Source: Ramlibacter tataouinensis TTB310 (GTDB taxonomy: Bacteria > Pseudomonadota > Gammaproteobacteria > Burkholderiales > Burkholderiaceae_C). From it: 64,000 nucleotides of DNA. Under the pieces are notes generated by a model. The model saw only the letters and a list, made by a program, of their open reading frames with translations. It was not told where the DNA came from and ran no database searches. The stretch is taken from positions 880,001-944,000 of the forward strand of contig NC_015677.1 of assembly GCF_000215705.1 (NCBI RefSeq). The letters run 5' to 3'. Position 1 is the first letter of the stretch; each line of letters starts with the position of its first letter. Both the position numbers and the translations under genes were made by a program. Of the stretch, positions 42,620 to 52,020 are shown piece after piece.

Positions 42620-43510
42620 ATGCCCGACCTCCCCCAGATCGCCCCCCGCGACAAGGCCGAAATCCTGGCCCAGGCCCTGCCGTACATCCGCAAGTTCCAC
42701 GGCAAGACCATGGTCATCAAGTACGGCGGCAACGCCATGACCGACCCGGAGCTGCAGGCCGATTTCGCCGAGGACGTGGTGCTGCTCAAGCTGGTGGGCA
42801 TGAACCCGGTGGTGGTGCACGGCGGCGGGCCGCAGATCGAGCAGGCCCTCAACCGCCTGGGCAAGAAGGGCGAGTTCGTGCAGGGCATGCGCGTGACCGA
42901 CGCCGAGACCATGGAGGTGGTCGAGTGGGTGCTGGCCGGCGAGGTGCAGCAGGACATCGTGGGCTTCATCCACAAGGCCGGCGGCCGGGCCGTGGGCCTG
43001 ACCGGCCGCGACGGCGGCCTGATCCGCGCCAAGAAGCTCAAGATGATGGACAACAAGGACCCCAGCAAGGAGCACGACGTCGGGCAGGTGGGCGACATCG
43101 TCGAGATCGACCCGGGCGTGGTGCGGGCGCTGCTGGAGGACAACTTCATCCCCGTGGTCAGCCCCATCGGCTTCGGCGACGAGAACGAGAGCTACAACAT
43201 CAACGCCGACGTGGTGGCCAGCAAGCTGGCCGAGGTGCTGCGGGCCGAGAAGCTGGTGCTGCTGACCAACACCCCCGGGGTGCTGGACAAGGACGGCAAG
43301 CTGCTCACCGACCTGACGGCGCGCGAGATCGACGCGCTGTTCGCCGACGGCACCATCTCCGGCGGCATGCTGCCCAAGATCAGCGGCGCGCTGAACGCGG
43401 CCAAGAGCGGCGTCAACTCGGTCCACATCATCGACGGGCGCGTGCCCCATTCCATGCTGCTGGAGATCCTGACCGAGCAGGCCTACGGCACCATGATCCG
43501 CAGCCACTGA
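42620..43510 (+). CDS. argB: Acetylglutamate kinase
   Basis: 296 residues from ATG 42620. ArgB phosphorylates N-acetyl-L-glutamate with ATP, the second step of arginine synthesis. Family motifs are [55 protein letters not shown] and [14 protein letters not shown]. Many such kinases are feedback-inhibited by arginine through an N-terminal helix; the first ~20 residues here ([17 protein letters not shown]) fit that type. A two-component system gene starts 25 bp downstream and may be read through. Confidence 0.97.
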   Translation: MPDLPQIAPRDKAEILAQALPYIRKFHGKTMVIKYGGNAMTDPELQADFAEDVVLLKLVGMNPVVVHGGGPQIEQALNRLGKKGEFVQGMRVTDAETMEVVEWVLAGEVQQDIVGFIHKAGGRAVGLTGRDGGLIRAKKLKMMDNKDPSKEHDVGQVGDIVEIDPGVVRALLEDNFIPVVSPIGFGDENESYNINADVVASKLAEVLRAEKLVLLTNTPGVLDKDGKLLTDLTAREIDALFADGTISGGMLPKISGALNAAKSGVNSVHIIDGRVPHSMLLEILTEQAYGTMIRSH

Positions 43511-43535
43511 GCGCGGGCCCAGGCGCTGATCCCCC

Positions 43536-44239
<704 letters not shown>

Positions 44240-44243
<4 letters not shown>

Positions 44244-45682
44244 AGTTCGCGCCTGCCGTCCCGGCCGCACCGCGCGGCGCCGCGGCCGGCGGTGGCGGCC
44301 AGATGCTGTCGGGCCTGCGCCGGCGCCTGCTGGTGATGCTGATCGTGCCGCTGGTGCTGCTGGCCTGTCTGAACGCCTGGTTCGACTACCGCTCCGCCGA
44401 CAACGTGGCCACCCGGCAGGACCAGCAGCTGCTGGCCCTGGTGCCCCTGCTGGCCGATTCGCTGCTGCCCGGCCCGGACGAGGGCGGCCCGCCCTCGCTG
44501 CTGCTGCTGGCCCCGCCGTTCGAACAGTTCCTGGAGGCCAGCCCCGGCTACGCCGCCTACGCGGTGGTCGACGCCGACGGCAGCCTGCTGCACGGCGAGC
44601 CCTGGCTGGCGCGCCTGCCGCCGGCCACGCCGGAGCCCGAGTACCACAGCGAGGAGCAGGGCGGCGTCACCTGGCGCATCGTGCGCCAGCGCCAGCAGAC
44701 GGTGCTGGGCGAGGTGGCCATCGCCATCGCCGACGGCTCCGACCCGCGCCAGCAGTGGGCCCGCTCGATCGTGTTCCAGGTGCTGCTGCCCAACCTGGTG
44801 CTCATCCTGGCGGCCGCGTTCGCGGTGCGCTGGGCGGTGGAGCGGGCGCTGCGGCCGCTGCTGCAGCTGCGCGAGGCGGTGGAGCGCCGCTCGCCGCGCG
44901 ACCTGAGCGCCATCGACGGACAGGCTTCGCCGGAGGAGGTGCGGCCGCTGGTGGAGTCGCTCAACCGGCTGTTCGGCCTGGTGAACGACCAGGCCGAGAG
45001 CCAGCGCCGCTTCATCGCCGACGCGGCGCACCAGCTGCGCACGCCGCTGGCCGGGCTGCAGGCCCAGGTGGAGGCCTGGGCCCAGGCGGCCGGCCGCGCC
45101 GGGCCGGACGGCGGCACGCTGAAGCTGCCGGTGGAGCAGGTCGAGAAGCTGCGCGGCGCCACCCGGCGCACCTCGCAGCTGGCCAACCAGCTGCTGGCGT
45201 TGTCGCGGGCCGACGCCCGCAGCATGCAGGCCCAGCCGCTGCAGCCGGTTCAGCTCAAGGCCCTGTGCGAGGAGGCGCTGGAGTCGCAGCTGGATGCCGC
45301 CAGCGCCAAGCGCATCGACCTGGGGCTGGACGCGCGGCCGGCCCAGGTGATGGGCCACGGATGGCTGCTGCGCGAGCTGCTGGCCAACCTGGTGGACAAC
45401 GCCGTGCGCTACACGCCCGCGGGCGGCGCCGTCACCATCCGCTGCGGCCCGCGCGGCACCGGCGCCCTGCTGGAGGTGGAGGACGACGGCCCGGGCGTGC
45501 CCGAGGCCGAGCGGGGCCGGGTGCTGGAGCGCTTCTACCGGGTGCAGGGCACGCAGGGCGAGGGCAACGGCCTGGGGCTGGCCATCGCGGAAGAGATCGC
45601 GCGCGTGCACCACAGCCACCTGCAGCTAGCGCCGGGCGCGCGCGGGCGCGGGCTGAAGGTCACCGTGCACCTGCCGGGGTAA
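44240..45682 (+). CDS. Sensor histidine kinase (TctE-like)
   Basis: 480 residues from GTG 44240 (GTGA overlap); an internal ATG at 44303 (MLSGLRRRLLVMLIVPLVLL) is an alternative start. A first membrane helix is followed by a ~150-residue periplasmic sensor resembling the 2CSK_N domain (DYRSADNVATRQDQQLLALV) and a second helix (FQVLLPNLVLILAAAFAVRW). A HAMP-like linker comes next, then the H-box IADAAHQLRTPLAGL, N-box NLVDNAVRYTPAGG and G-boxes DDGPGV and GEGNGLGLAI. It phosphorylates the regulator encoded just upstream. The ligand is unknown; a carboxylate is plausible from the family. Confidence 0.92.
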
Positions 45683-45776
45683 GTGCGCACTTGGCTTGGG
45701 GCCCGCAACTGTGGGGCCTTCGGAAGGCTAGCGCGACTGTGCGAGAATGCGCCGGACCCCACTAGCCGTGCCATCG

Positions 45777-46445
45777 ATGACCGACGCCGAGCCGCTCAGC
45801 CCCCCTGAACCCAACGTCCAGGCCGAGGCCGCCGCGCCGGCCCGCAAGCGGCCCAAGCCGGGCGAGCGGCGGGTGCAGATCCTGCAGGCCCTGGCCACCA
45901 TGCTGGAGCAGCCGGGCGCCGAGCGGATCACCACGGCCGCGCTGGCGGCCAAGCTGGAGGTGAGCGAAGCGGCCCTGTACCGCCATTTCGCGAGCAAGGC
46001 CCAGATGTTCGAGGGCCTGATCGAGTTCATCGAGCAGAGCGTGTTCACCCTGGTGGGCCAGATCGTCGAGCGCGACCCGGCCGTCAACGGCAGCGCGGCC
46101 GAGGCCGGCGTGCGCCAGGCCGCGCGCATCGTATCCATGCTGCTGCAGTTCGCCGAGCGCAACCCCGGCATGACCCGCGTCATGGTGGGCGACGCCCTGG
46201 TGTACGAGAATGAGCGGTTGCAGCAGCGCATGAACCAGTTCTTCGACAAGATCGAGGCCACGCTCAAGCAGAGCCTGCGCAGCGTGTCCGAGGCCAACGG
46301 CTCGGCCACGCCCACCGTGGACGCCCAGGTGCGCGCCTCGCTGCTCACCGCTTTCGTGGTCGGCCGCCTGCAGCGCTTCGCCCGCTCGGGCTTCCGCCGC
46401 GCCCCGTCCGAGCACCTGGAGGCCAGCCTGGCCTGCATGCTGTAA
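45777..46445 (+). CDS. slmA: Nucleoid occlusion factor SlmA
   Basis: 222 residues from ATG 45777. SlmA is a TetR-like DNA-binding protein that, when bound to its chromosomal sites, blocks FtsZ assembly over the nucleoid. The diagnostic part is RRVQILQALATMLEQPG, ITTAALAAKLEVSEAALYRH and FASKAQMFEGLIEFIEQSVF, followed by NPGMTRVMVGDALVYENERL. A Pro/Ala-rich N-terminal extension of ~35 residues is common in betaproteobacterial members. Linkage to argB in the same neighbourhood is also common in betaproteobacteria. pdeM starts directly after its stop codon. Confidence 0.92.
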   Translation: MTDAEPLSPPEPNVQAEAAAPARKRPKPGERRVQILQALATMLEQPGAERITTAALAAKLEVSEAALYRHFASKAQMFEGLIEFIEQSVFTLVGQIVERDPAVNGSAAEAGVRQAARIVSMLLQFAERNPGMTRVMVGDALVYENERLQQRMNQFFDKIEATLKQSLRSVSEANGSATPTVDAQVRASLLTAFVVGRLQRFARSGFRRAPSEHLEASLACML

Positions 46446-47129
46446 GTGCTCAGCATCCCCCTCTCAGGCACCGAAGCCGCCCTGCATCCCAGCGGCGCGC
46501 TCTACCTGCCGGCCCGGCGCACGCTGCTGGTGGCCGATGCCCATTTCGGCAAGGCGGTGAGCTTCCGCCGCCTGGGCGTGCCCGTGCCCGAGGCCACCAC
46601 CCAGGCCACGCTGGACACGCTGTCCGACGCCCTGGCGGCGAGCGGCGCCCAGCGCCTGGTGTTCCTGGGCGACTTCCTGCATTCCGCGCGCTCCCATGCG
46701 GCGCAAACCCTGGACGCGCTGGAGCGCTGGCGGCTGCGGCATACCGGCCTGGAGATGGTGCTGGTGCGCGGCAACCACGACGAGCGCGCCGGCGACCCGC
46801 CGCCGCGCCTGGGCATCGAGGTGGTGGACGGGCCGCTGGCCTGCGGGCCTTTCGCGCTGAGCCACCACCCCGAGCCAGTGGCGGGCCGCTACGTGCTGGC
46901 CGGCCACTGGCATCCCTGCGTCAGCGTGCGGGGCCGGGCGTTCGAGCGGCTGCGCCTGCCGTGCTTCTGGTTCGGCGACGACTCGGGCGCGGCGCCGGAT
47001 CAGGCGGTCGGCGTGCTGCCGGCCTTCGGCGAGTTCACCGGCATGCACCGCATCGAGCCGCGCGCCGGCGACCGCGTCTTCCCCATCGCGGACCAGGTGG
47101 TGCGGGAGCTGCCCGCAGCACTGGTCTAG
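46446..47129 (+). CDS. pdeM: PdeM-like metallophosphoesterase (ligase-associated DNA repair type)
   Basis: 227 residues from GTG 46446, which abuts the slmA stop codon. Calcineurin-like motifs are in order: LLVADAHFGKA (DxH), FLGDFLHSARS (GDxxH-like), VLVRGNHDERA (GNHD) and LAGHWHPCVSV (GHxH). This matches the ligase-associated endonuclease PdeM, usually found with a DNA ligase, an Lhr-type helicase and an exonuclease. None of these is in the window, so here it is an orphan placed behind a division gene; a different phosphodiesterase role is possible. Confidence 0.85.
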   Translation: MLSIPLSGTEAALHPSGALYLPARRTLLVADAHFGKAVSFRRLGVPVPEATTQATLDTLSDALAASGAQRLVFLGDFLHSARSHAAQTLDALERWRLRHTGLEMVLVRGNHDERAGDPPPRLGIEVVDGPLACGPFALSHHPEPVAGRYVLAGHWHPCVSVRGRAFERLRLPCFWFGDDSGAAPDQAVGVLPAFGEFTGMHRIEPRAGDRVFPIADQVVRELPAALV

Positions 47130-47223
47130 CGACTTGTGAGTCTGATCGCCAAGCACCCATCGAGTTGATGAGTGTTACGCAGGCTAGGAACGATAGGCGC
47201 TGCTGCTCGTAAGGCGCTCGAAC

Positions 47224-48051
47224 TCAGGGCAGGTATCTTGGCAGACAGGCAGAGTTTGCTTCAACCCAACCGCGCAGTGTCGAACTCGAGTTCTCACGAA
47301 CCACCGCCAAGATTTTTGGCAATGTGTCTCGTCGATTGAACCAAAGAAGAATGCTGGTCCATAAGGGCGCACCTTGAATCCTGTTGAACGGCTCTGCGGT
47401 ATCAAAGTCGTACGGGTGACAGTACGTCCATAAACAAGACTCAGGATCGGCTTGAGTGATGAGTGACCGAACCAGGATTTGAGGAAGATATCGAAGGTAG
47501 AAACCTCCCAGATACGGGAGAGTGATTGGTCCGAGTTTTCCGACAGGGCATGGAATCTCGACCAAACCGTTTTTCCAGAGAAATGGTTTTGTGGGTGCCT
47601 GGGGGAAACCGTAAAGTGGGTTGTGTGTCGGCATCACGCTCGACGAATACTGAAATCCCAGCTCCGCCAAAACGTCGACAGCCCAAAGGGTGCTCTTCGT
47701 GAGCGAAAAGACCGGGGCTCTGAACCCAACTACCGCCTTGCCAATGCAATTCTCGATCAGGTGCTTGGCCCGCGCTGTGTCTTCTCTAAAAGCGGCTGGC
47801 GCTTGTTTGTCCAGGGGCGTATGGTCCAAGCTGTGGCACGCAAGTTCGTGCCCCAAATCCGATATTTCACGTAGAAGCGCCGGTTCTGCTTTTGCGATCT
47901 TGCCGACTACAAACACGGTCCCGACAATGCCGTTCTGCGCCAAGGTCTGAAGTACTTGGCGGGAAATGGACGGATACCGGCTCGATGTATCGTACCGACC
48001 CACATGATCTTCTAAGTCAAGCGTAAATATTGCGCTTTTCACTTTAGACAA
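47224..48051 (-). CDS. Polysaccharide deacetylase (NodB-like)
   Basis: 275 residues. The NodB-homology fold is visible: IFTLDLEDHVGRYD with the catalytic/metal Asp pair, VGTVFVVGKIAKAEP, HELACHSLDHTPLDKQ with the metal His pair, and VVGFRAPVFSLTKSTLWAV. It removes N-acetyl groups from a sugar polymer; no signal peptide is evident, so a lipid-linked precursor or cytoplasmic face is possible. It is the last gene of a three-gene leftward set that has distinctly lower GC than the rest of the window. Confidence 0.88.
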   Translation of the reverse strand: MSKVKSAIFTLDLEDHVGRYDTSSRYPSISRQVLQTLAQNGIVGTVFVVGKIAKAEPALLREISDLGHELACHSLDHTPLDKQAPAAFREDTARAKHLIENCIGKAVVGFRAPVFSLTKSTLWAVDVLAELGFQYSSSVMPTHNPLYGFPQAPTKPFLWKNGLVEIPCPVGKLGPITLPYLGGFYLRYLPQILVRSLITQADPESCLWTYCHPYDFDTAEPFNRIQGAPLWTSILLWFNRRDTLPKILAVVRENSSSTLRGWVEANSACLPRYLP

Positions 48052-48085
48052 ATCAGAATCTCCTGGTTGGCTTAAGCGGCCCTAT

Positions 48086-49021
48086 TTAGTAAGCATCAAA
48101 ATCAAGGAACTCGAACGAACTGAACTGGATGGAAATTGCATCAGGCAAGGTGCTGTCAAGCTTCCGATAGATCAAATTTAAGGGTGATGGTAGCAATCTA
48201 CGCGGCAATGGTATGCCCTTGAGGGAGGCGCTGTTGTTAAAACCGGAGTAGATAAAAAACCAAGCCTTATGGTATGCGGCAGCTTGCCGAATTAGGGCGG
48301 CCGTATCAACCTGATCGACTTCATTACTTGGAAAAAACTTGAGAGCAATCACCACCCGAGCGCCAAGTGGTCCAGTGGCGGTTGTGGTTACCAGGACGCC
48401 GGACTTATGGGCATGCAATGCGTACTGACATTTTGGAGAAGACAAGCGCCAACGCAACTTGTCGATTGACCATTCCTGCGCGGCACCTCCCGGTCGATTA
48501 AAGTGCAAGCGAGCAGTGAGCAAGGTGAATTGCTTGCTATTTAAGAAGGCCGCGTTTACCGTGTGATTCGAAGCCGCATGCAGCGGGACTGGCAATGCCA
48601 CGCCGGCGACGACAGGCAACGGGGACACTAGCGTGAACCCAAGACGCTTTACGAACCCAGGCGTCGAGTTTGCATTCGCGACTCCGACGATGCCTCTAAT
48701 ACCGTGCCTTGCCGCGATGGAGTAGGTTTCTTCAGCCAAGCGGACAAAAAGCCCTTTTCCACGAGCTTCCTCATGCACCGCTGTGTTCAAAGAAAGCGCC
48801 ATCAACTTCGACTCTCCCCCGATGATCCATCTCTGCGGAACCATCGTGTAGTGCCCGAGGAGCTTGCCTGCCTCCGTGTAGTCACTGCTGATATTCAGAC
48901 CATCGGGTGATTTTCGATATAGCCAGTCGAGATATTCAAAAGTCAAAGCTCCTTCTGGAAACACTTCGTTTAGAAGTCTCTCCTGCGCTAGCAACTGATC
49001 TTCGTCTTGTGTGAAACTCAT
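48086..49021 (-). CDS. GNAT-type acyltransferase
   Basis: 311 residues. The acetyl-CoA-binding region of the GNAT fold is seen around residues 75-125: LMALSLNTAVHEEARGKGLF with the RGKG loop (R/Q-x-x-G-x-G/A type), then GVANANSTPGFVKRLGF. The C-terminal half is unusual and unlike any family I know. Such proteins in polysaccharide loci acylate amino sugars; a deacetylase next door could expose the amine. This pairing is suggestive only. Low GC content marks it as part of the acquired islet. Confidence 0.75.
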   Translation of the reverse strand: MSFTQDEDQLLAQERLLNEVFPEGALTFEYLDWLYRKSPDGLNISSDYTEAGKLLGHYTMVPQRWIIGGESKLMALSLNTAVHEEARGKGLFVRLAEETYSIAARHGIRGIVGVANANSTPGFVKRLGFTLVSPLPVVAGVALPVPLHAASNHTVNAAFLNSKQFTLLTARLHFNRPGGAAQEWSIDKLRWRLSSPKCQYALHAHKSGVLVTTTATGPLGARVVIALKFFPSNEVDQVDTAALIRQAAAYHKAWFFIYSGFNNSASLKGIPLPRRLLPSPLNLIYRKLDSTLPDAISIQFSSFEFLDFDAY

Positions 49022-49033
49022 CGGACTTAGTTG

Positions 49034-50548
49034 TTATCGCTTAGCCCGCGCCGGGATAAACACTGAATACTCAGTGTTGTCGTAGATTTTTAGCATGGTC
49101 GGGTCGACTTCGAGCTTTACGGAAACAGCGTCGTATAGGCCTCCGAGAGCGTTGGGGTTTGGGACTACCGCATACGCGCAGTGCAGCGCTCTCAGATATT
49201 CCTCCCCCGTACTTGGATACGCCGTAAAACCGATATCTTGCGTCCGTCTTTGTGTGAGATATAAAAAGGCGCGTGGCTTGAATGCGCATAGAGTTTCATC
49301 CGCACGCGTATTTGCCTTGAGCCACCCGAACAGCTCCATTGCCTTAGGTTTCTCGATCTCATCAGTCGAGTAGCCTTGAGCAGCGTTAACTTGTCGCGCG
49401 CCGTTGACGGCTACGTAAAGCAAGATGATCAAGGCCCCTACTTTCCCTATCCAGGCAGACGCTGTCCGACGTGAGGATTCACCTAGCATTGCAACGAAGA
49501 TAAATATAACTGGAACCATCGGAAACAGGTAACGAGGTCCGCCGTTCCACGGAGTTAGCATGATCATCGCCGGGTATGCAAGCGCGAAAAAATGGATTGG
49601 TGTTAATTCCCGCCGATTGATGGCTCCCAACAGAGAACCGACAAACGCAAAGATCAAAAAGACTTTTGGAGCCCATGGCGGTGCCACAAACCCAAAGAAA
49701 AGGTTGGAGAAGTTCTTGAACTCTTCTGAGCTGCGAGTGGTAAATGAGTAGAACTGTCCGCTCGCTACCGCGTTTGTCCCATGTGCATTAAATGGACCTG
49801 GAAAGAGGGCGATGAAGAGTAAGGTGGTCAGCACGAGAAGTGTTGCAGCTGTCAATGCCAACCAGTTGTAGGAGCGAGTGCGTACGTAGGTGTGCACTAG
49901 CAAATAACTCTGATAGCCGACGAGTGCGGCGACCAGGCCAACGGTTGCGGGTCGAAACAAAAATGCAGTGAACACCCCTATGCAGAGTAAGCAGAGCCAA
50001 CCTATTTGACGCCAGTGTGGTTGTCTGACAGAGGCCGCTGACGCTAAACAAAGGCATGTGGTGTTTAGTGCGGCGTATGGCATGTCGCTTATTAGGTCCT
50101 GTTGGGCGAATATGAAAAACGGGCAGCACAGTACCGCAATGGCTACGGCGAGAGAGTTAGAGGCTGATACGTAGTAGCGTGCCAACCGGTAGGTGGCGAT
50201 TGCAAGCAGGCACCATGAAAAGACGTTCACCGTCTTCAATTTAGCCAAGTCCCAGCTAGTTAAATGAGACCAGAAGACTAGAAGGAGGGGAAATCCGGGC
50301 GGGGTCATCGCACCCATTTCGGGTGTTAAATAGTCATACGGTCGACCCAGCCGGATATTTTGGGCCAAATGCAAGTAGGCCCCGAAGTCGTCTCCCCAAT
50401 CATGGCCACTCGCCAGTCGACTGCTATAAACGGCGGCGGCGAATACACAGGACACCAGCAAAACGTGCAGTTGCCATGTATCGACGACCCTCCTTCTCTG
50501 CCCTGCATTCGCAAGCCTTTCTGCTTTTCTTTTTGCTTCTTCAGTCAT
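49034..50548 (-). CDS. PMT/ArnT-like membrane glycosyltransferase (GT-C fold)
   Basis: 504 residues from ATG 50548; the longer frame to 50662 adds a non-family-like extension, so this start before the basic TEEAKRKAERLA segment is preferred. About eleven membrane helices follow. The first extracytoplasmic loop carries SGHDWGDDFGAYLHLAQNIR with paired acidic residues, as in GT39/GT-C enzymes that use a lipid-phosphate-linked sugar, then MTPPGFPLLLVFW. A C-terminal ~120-residue soluble domain ends the protein. It probably transfers a sugar in the periplasm to a glycan or protein. Low GC; first gene of the three-gene islet. Confidence 0.8.
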   Translation of the reverse strand: MTEEAKRKAERLANAGQRRRVVDTWQLHVLLVSCVFAAAVYSSRLASGHDWGDDFGAYLHLAQNIRLGRPYDYLTPEMGAMTPPGFPLLLVFWSHLTSWDLAKLKTVNVFSWCLLAIATYRLARYYVSASNSLAVAIAVLCCPFFIFAQQDLISDMPYAALNTTCLCLASAASVRQPHWRQIGWLCLLCIGVFTAFLFRPATVGLVAALVGYQSYLLVHTYVRTRSYNWLALTAATLLVLTTLLFIALFPGPFNAHGTNAVASGQFYSFTTRSSEEFKNFSNLFFGFVAPPWAPKVFLIFAFVGSLLGAINRRELTPIHFFALAYPAMIMLTPWNGGPRYLFPMVPVIFIFVAMLGESSRRTASAWIGKVGALIILLYVAVNGARQVNAAQGYSTDEIEKPKAMELFGWLKANTRADETLCAFKPRAFLYLTQRRTQDIGFTAYPSTGEEYLRALHCAYAVVPNPNALGGLYDAVSVKLEVDPTMLKIYDNTEYSVFIPARAKR

Positions 50549-50944
50549 AGTGAAATTAAACGCTTGATCGTAAACAATATGGAATCGACAGCAAGATGCG
50601 ATCAAGTCGTCCGAATTGTAGCGAGCTACCTTTGCGGTGCGGTGCGATTGAACTCGTCTCAAGGAGGGCTGATTAGCCCTACATAATTAATTAGCCCTAC
50701 ATAATTAATCGAAGTACAGGAAGGCACTTGCTTAGGAGTGGCGTGGTGGGCTCGGTTAAGAGTAGCCATGCTGGCTGACATGGGCCGTCGCAACTCCACT
50801 TCTCCCAGTGGCAGCAGTTGTGTCGCGGCGATGATTGCCTGACTGGTATGCAGCCTCTCCGTTTTTAGGAGCGAGGACGGCAACGTCTTACAAATCGAAG
50901 TTTTGAACTTAGATTGAAGGAGAGGGAGCCAGATGGCACTCGCT
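50549..50944. other. AT-richer gene-poor stretch at the islet boundary, 396 bp
   Basis: This lies between the divergently placed ends of the low-GC islet and the high-GC catabolic operon. It holds the 18-bp tandem repeat at 50673-50708 and a hairpin at 50665-50680. A 74-codon frame on the minus strand (50659-50883) exists but matches nothing I recognise, and its last codons lie within the repeat. The composition change from low to high GC occurs at about 50900. No integrase, transposase or tRNA end is visible. Confidence 0.5.
50673..50708. repeat. Perfect 18-bp tandem duplication
   Basis: The unit TTAGCCCTACATAATTAA occurs twice head to tail (50673-50690 and 50691-50708) with no mismatch. 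It includes the palindromic hexamer TAATTA at the unit junctions. Just upstream, AGGGCT (50665-50670), GATT and AGCCCT (50675-50680) form a 6-bp stem with a 4-base loop that overlaps the first unit. It might be a slippage product, a regulator-binding pair or the scar of an insertion. Confidence 0.9.
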
Positions 50945-52012
50945 CTAGCTTTGGTGGGGTTCTCCCGCTCCGACCTTCACGCTCGCCGCCACGATCTCCG
51001 CCCAGGTCTGGTTGTCGATCGCGATGCCCTCCCGCTCGCGCCGCGCGCGAGCTTCGCGCTCGGGCTCGCCGGCCAGGCGCACGCCGTCCGTGCCTGGCGC
51101 GGCGGGGCTGCGGCGCAGCCAGTCGACGAAGGCCGTGGCCTCGCGTGCGAAGCTGTCTTGCGTACCCAGTTTGCGCGGATTGATCACGATGCTAAGCATG
51201 CCGTTGACCACCGCCCGGCGCGCGTCCGGTTCGCGGTGCCAGGTGCCGCCGCCGGTGAGCGCCCCGCCCAGCAACTCGCAGGCGATCGCCAGGCCGGAAC
51301 CCTTGTGCTCGCCGAAGGGCAGCAGCGCGCCCAGGCGGCCGGCCGCATCGGGCACCACTACCACGCCCGGGTCGGTGGTGGGCTGGCCCTGGCGGTCAAT
51401 CAGGTAACCTGGTTCGGCGGGGCGGCCTTCGTTGTGCGCCACGCGCATCTTGCCTTGCGCCACCCGGCTGGTGGCGAAGTCCAGGATGAAGGGCTCGCGC
51501 CCGGCCAGCGGGATGCCAGCGCAGAAGGGATTGGTGCCGAAGCGGCCGTCGCCACCGGCCCAGGGCGCCACTACGGGGCGCGACAGCACGTTGACGAAAT
51601 GGAGCGACACCAAGCCCTGCGCCACCGCCATCTCGGCGAAGTGGCCGATGCGGCCCAGGTGGTGCGCGTTCGCCAATGCCATCACGCAGCTGCCCTGGGC
51701 CAGGGCGCGGTCCATGGCCAGGCGCATCGCCTGCTCGCCCACCACCTGGCCATAGCCGCGCCGCCCGTCCAGCGCCAGCAGGGCGCCGGCGTCCAGCGTC
51801 ACTTCGGCTGAGGCGTTGGGCTGCAGGCCGCCCTCCAGCACGGCGTCGACGTAGCGCGGCAGCATGCCCACGCCATGCGAATCGTGCCCGCTCAGATTGG
51901 CCAGCACCAGATTGGCCGCCACTTGGCGCGCCTCGTCGGGGTCGCTGCCTGCGGCCTGCAGGACGGCCGCCGCGCGAGCCCGCAGCTCGGGCGCGAAGAA
52001 TGTCTTGGTCAT
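50945..52012 (-). CDS. Ldh-family malate/L-lactate-type dehydrogenase
   Basis: 355 residues from ATG 52012. It belongs to the NAD(P)-dependent MDH2/LDH2 oxidoreductase family, which is unrelated to classical MDH: LANLSGHDSHGVGMLPRYV with the catalytic His, GQVVGEQAMRLAMDRA, ANAHHLGRIGHF, and FGTNPFCAGIP, then PFGEHKGSGLAIACELLGG. Family members reduce or oxidise 2-keto/2-hydroxy acids such as malate, lactate, ureidoglycolate or 2,3-diketogulonate. It follows the UxaA-type dehydratase gene by 8 bp, so a sugar-acid intermediate is its likely substrate. Confidence 0.9.
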   Translation of the reverse strand: MTKTFFAPELRARAAAVLQAAGSDPDEARQVAANLVLANLSGHDSHGVGMLPRYVDAVLEGGLQPNASAEVTLDAGALLALDGRRGYGQVVGEQAMRLAMDRALAQGSCVMALANAHHLGRIGHFAEMAVAQGLVSLHFVNVLSRPVVAPWAGGDGRFGTNPFCAGIPLAGREPFILDFATSRVAQGKMRVAHNEGRPAEPGYLIDRQGQPTTDPGVVVVPDAAGRLGALLPFGEHKGSGLAIACELLGGALTGGGTWHREPDARRAVVNGMLSIVINPRKLGTQDSFAREATAFVDWLRRSPAAPGTDGVRLAGEPEREARARREREGIAIDNQTWAEIVAASVKVGAGEPHQS

Positions 52013-52020
52013 GCGCGTCC

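Noticed and set aside
50659..50883. A 74-codon minus-strand frame in the gap after the low-GC islet
   Set aside because: It matches nothing I recognise, has no good ribosome binding site, and its end is made of the 18-bp tandem repeat.
47130..50944. The low-GC islet as a prophage or transposon
   Set aside because: No integrase, transposase, terminal inverted repeats or phage structural genes were found; only composition and one small tandem repeat support acquisition.
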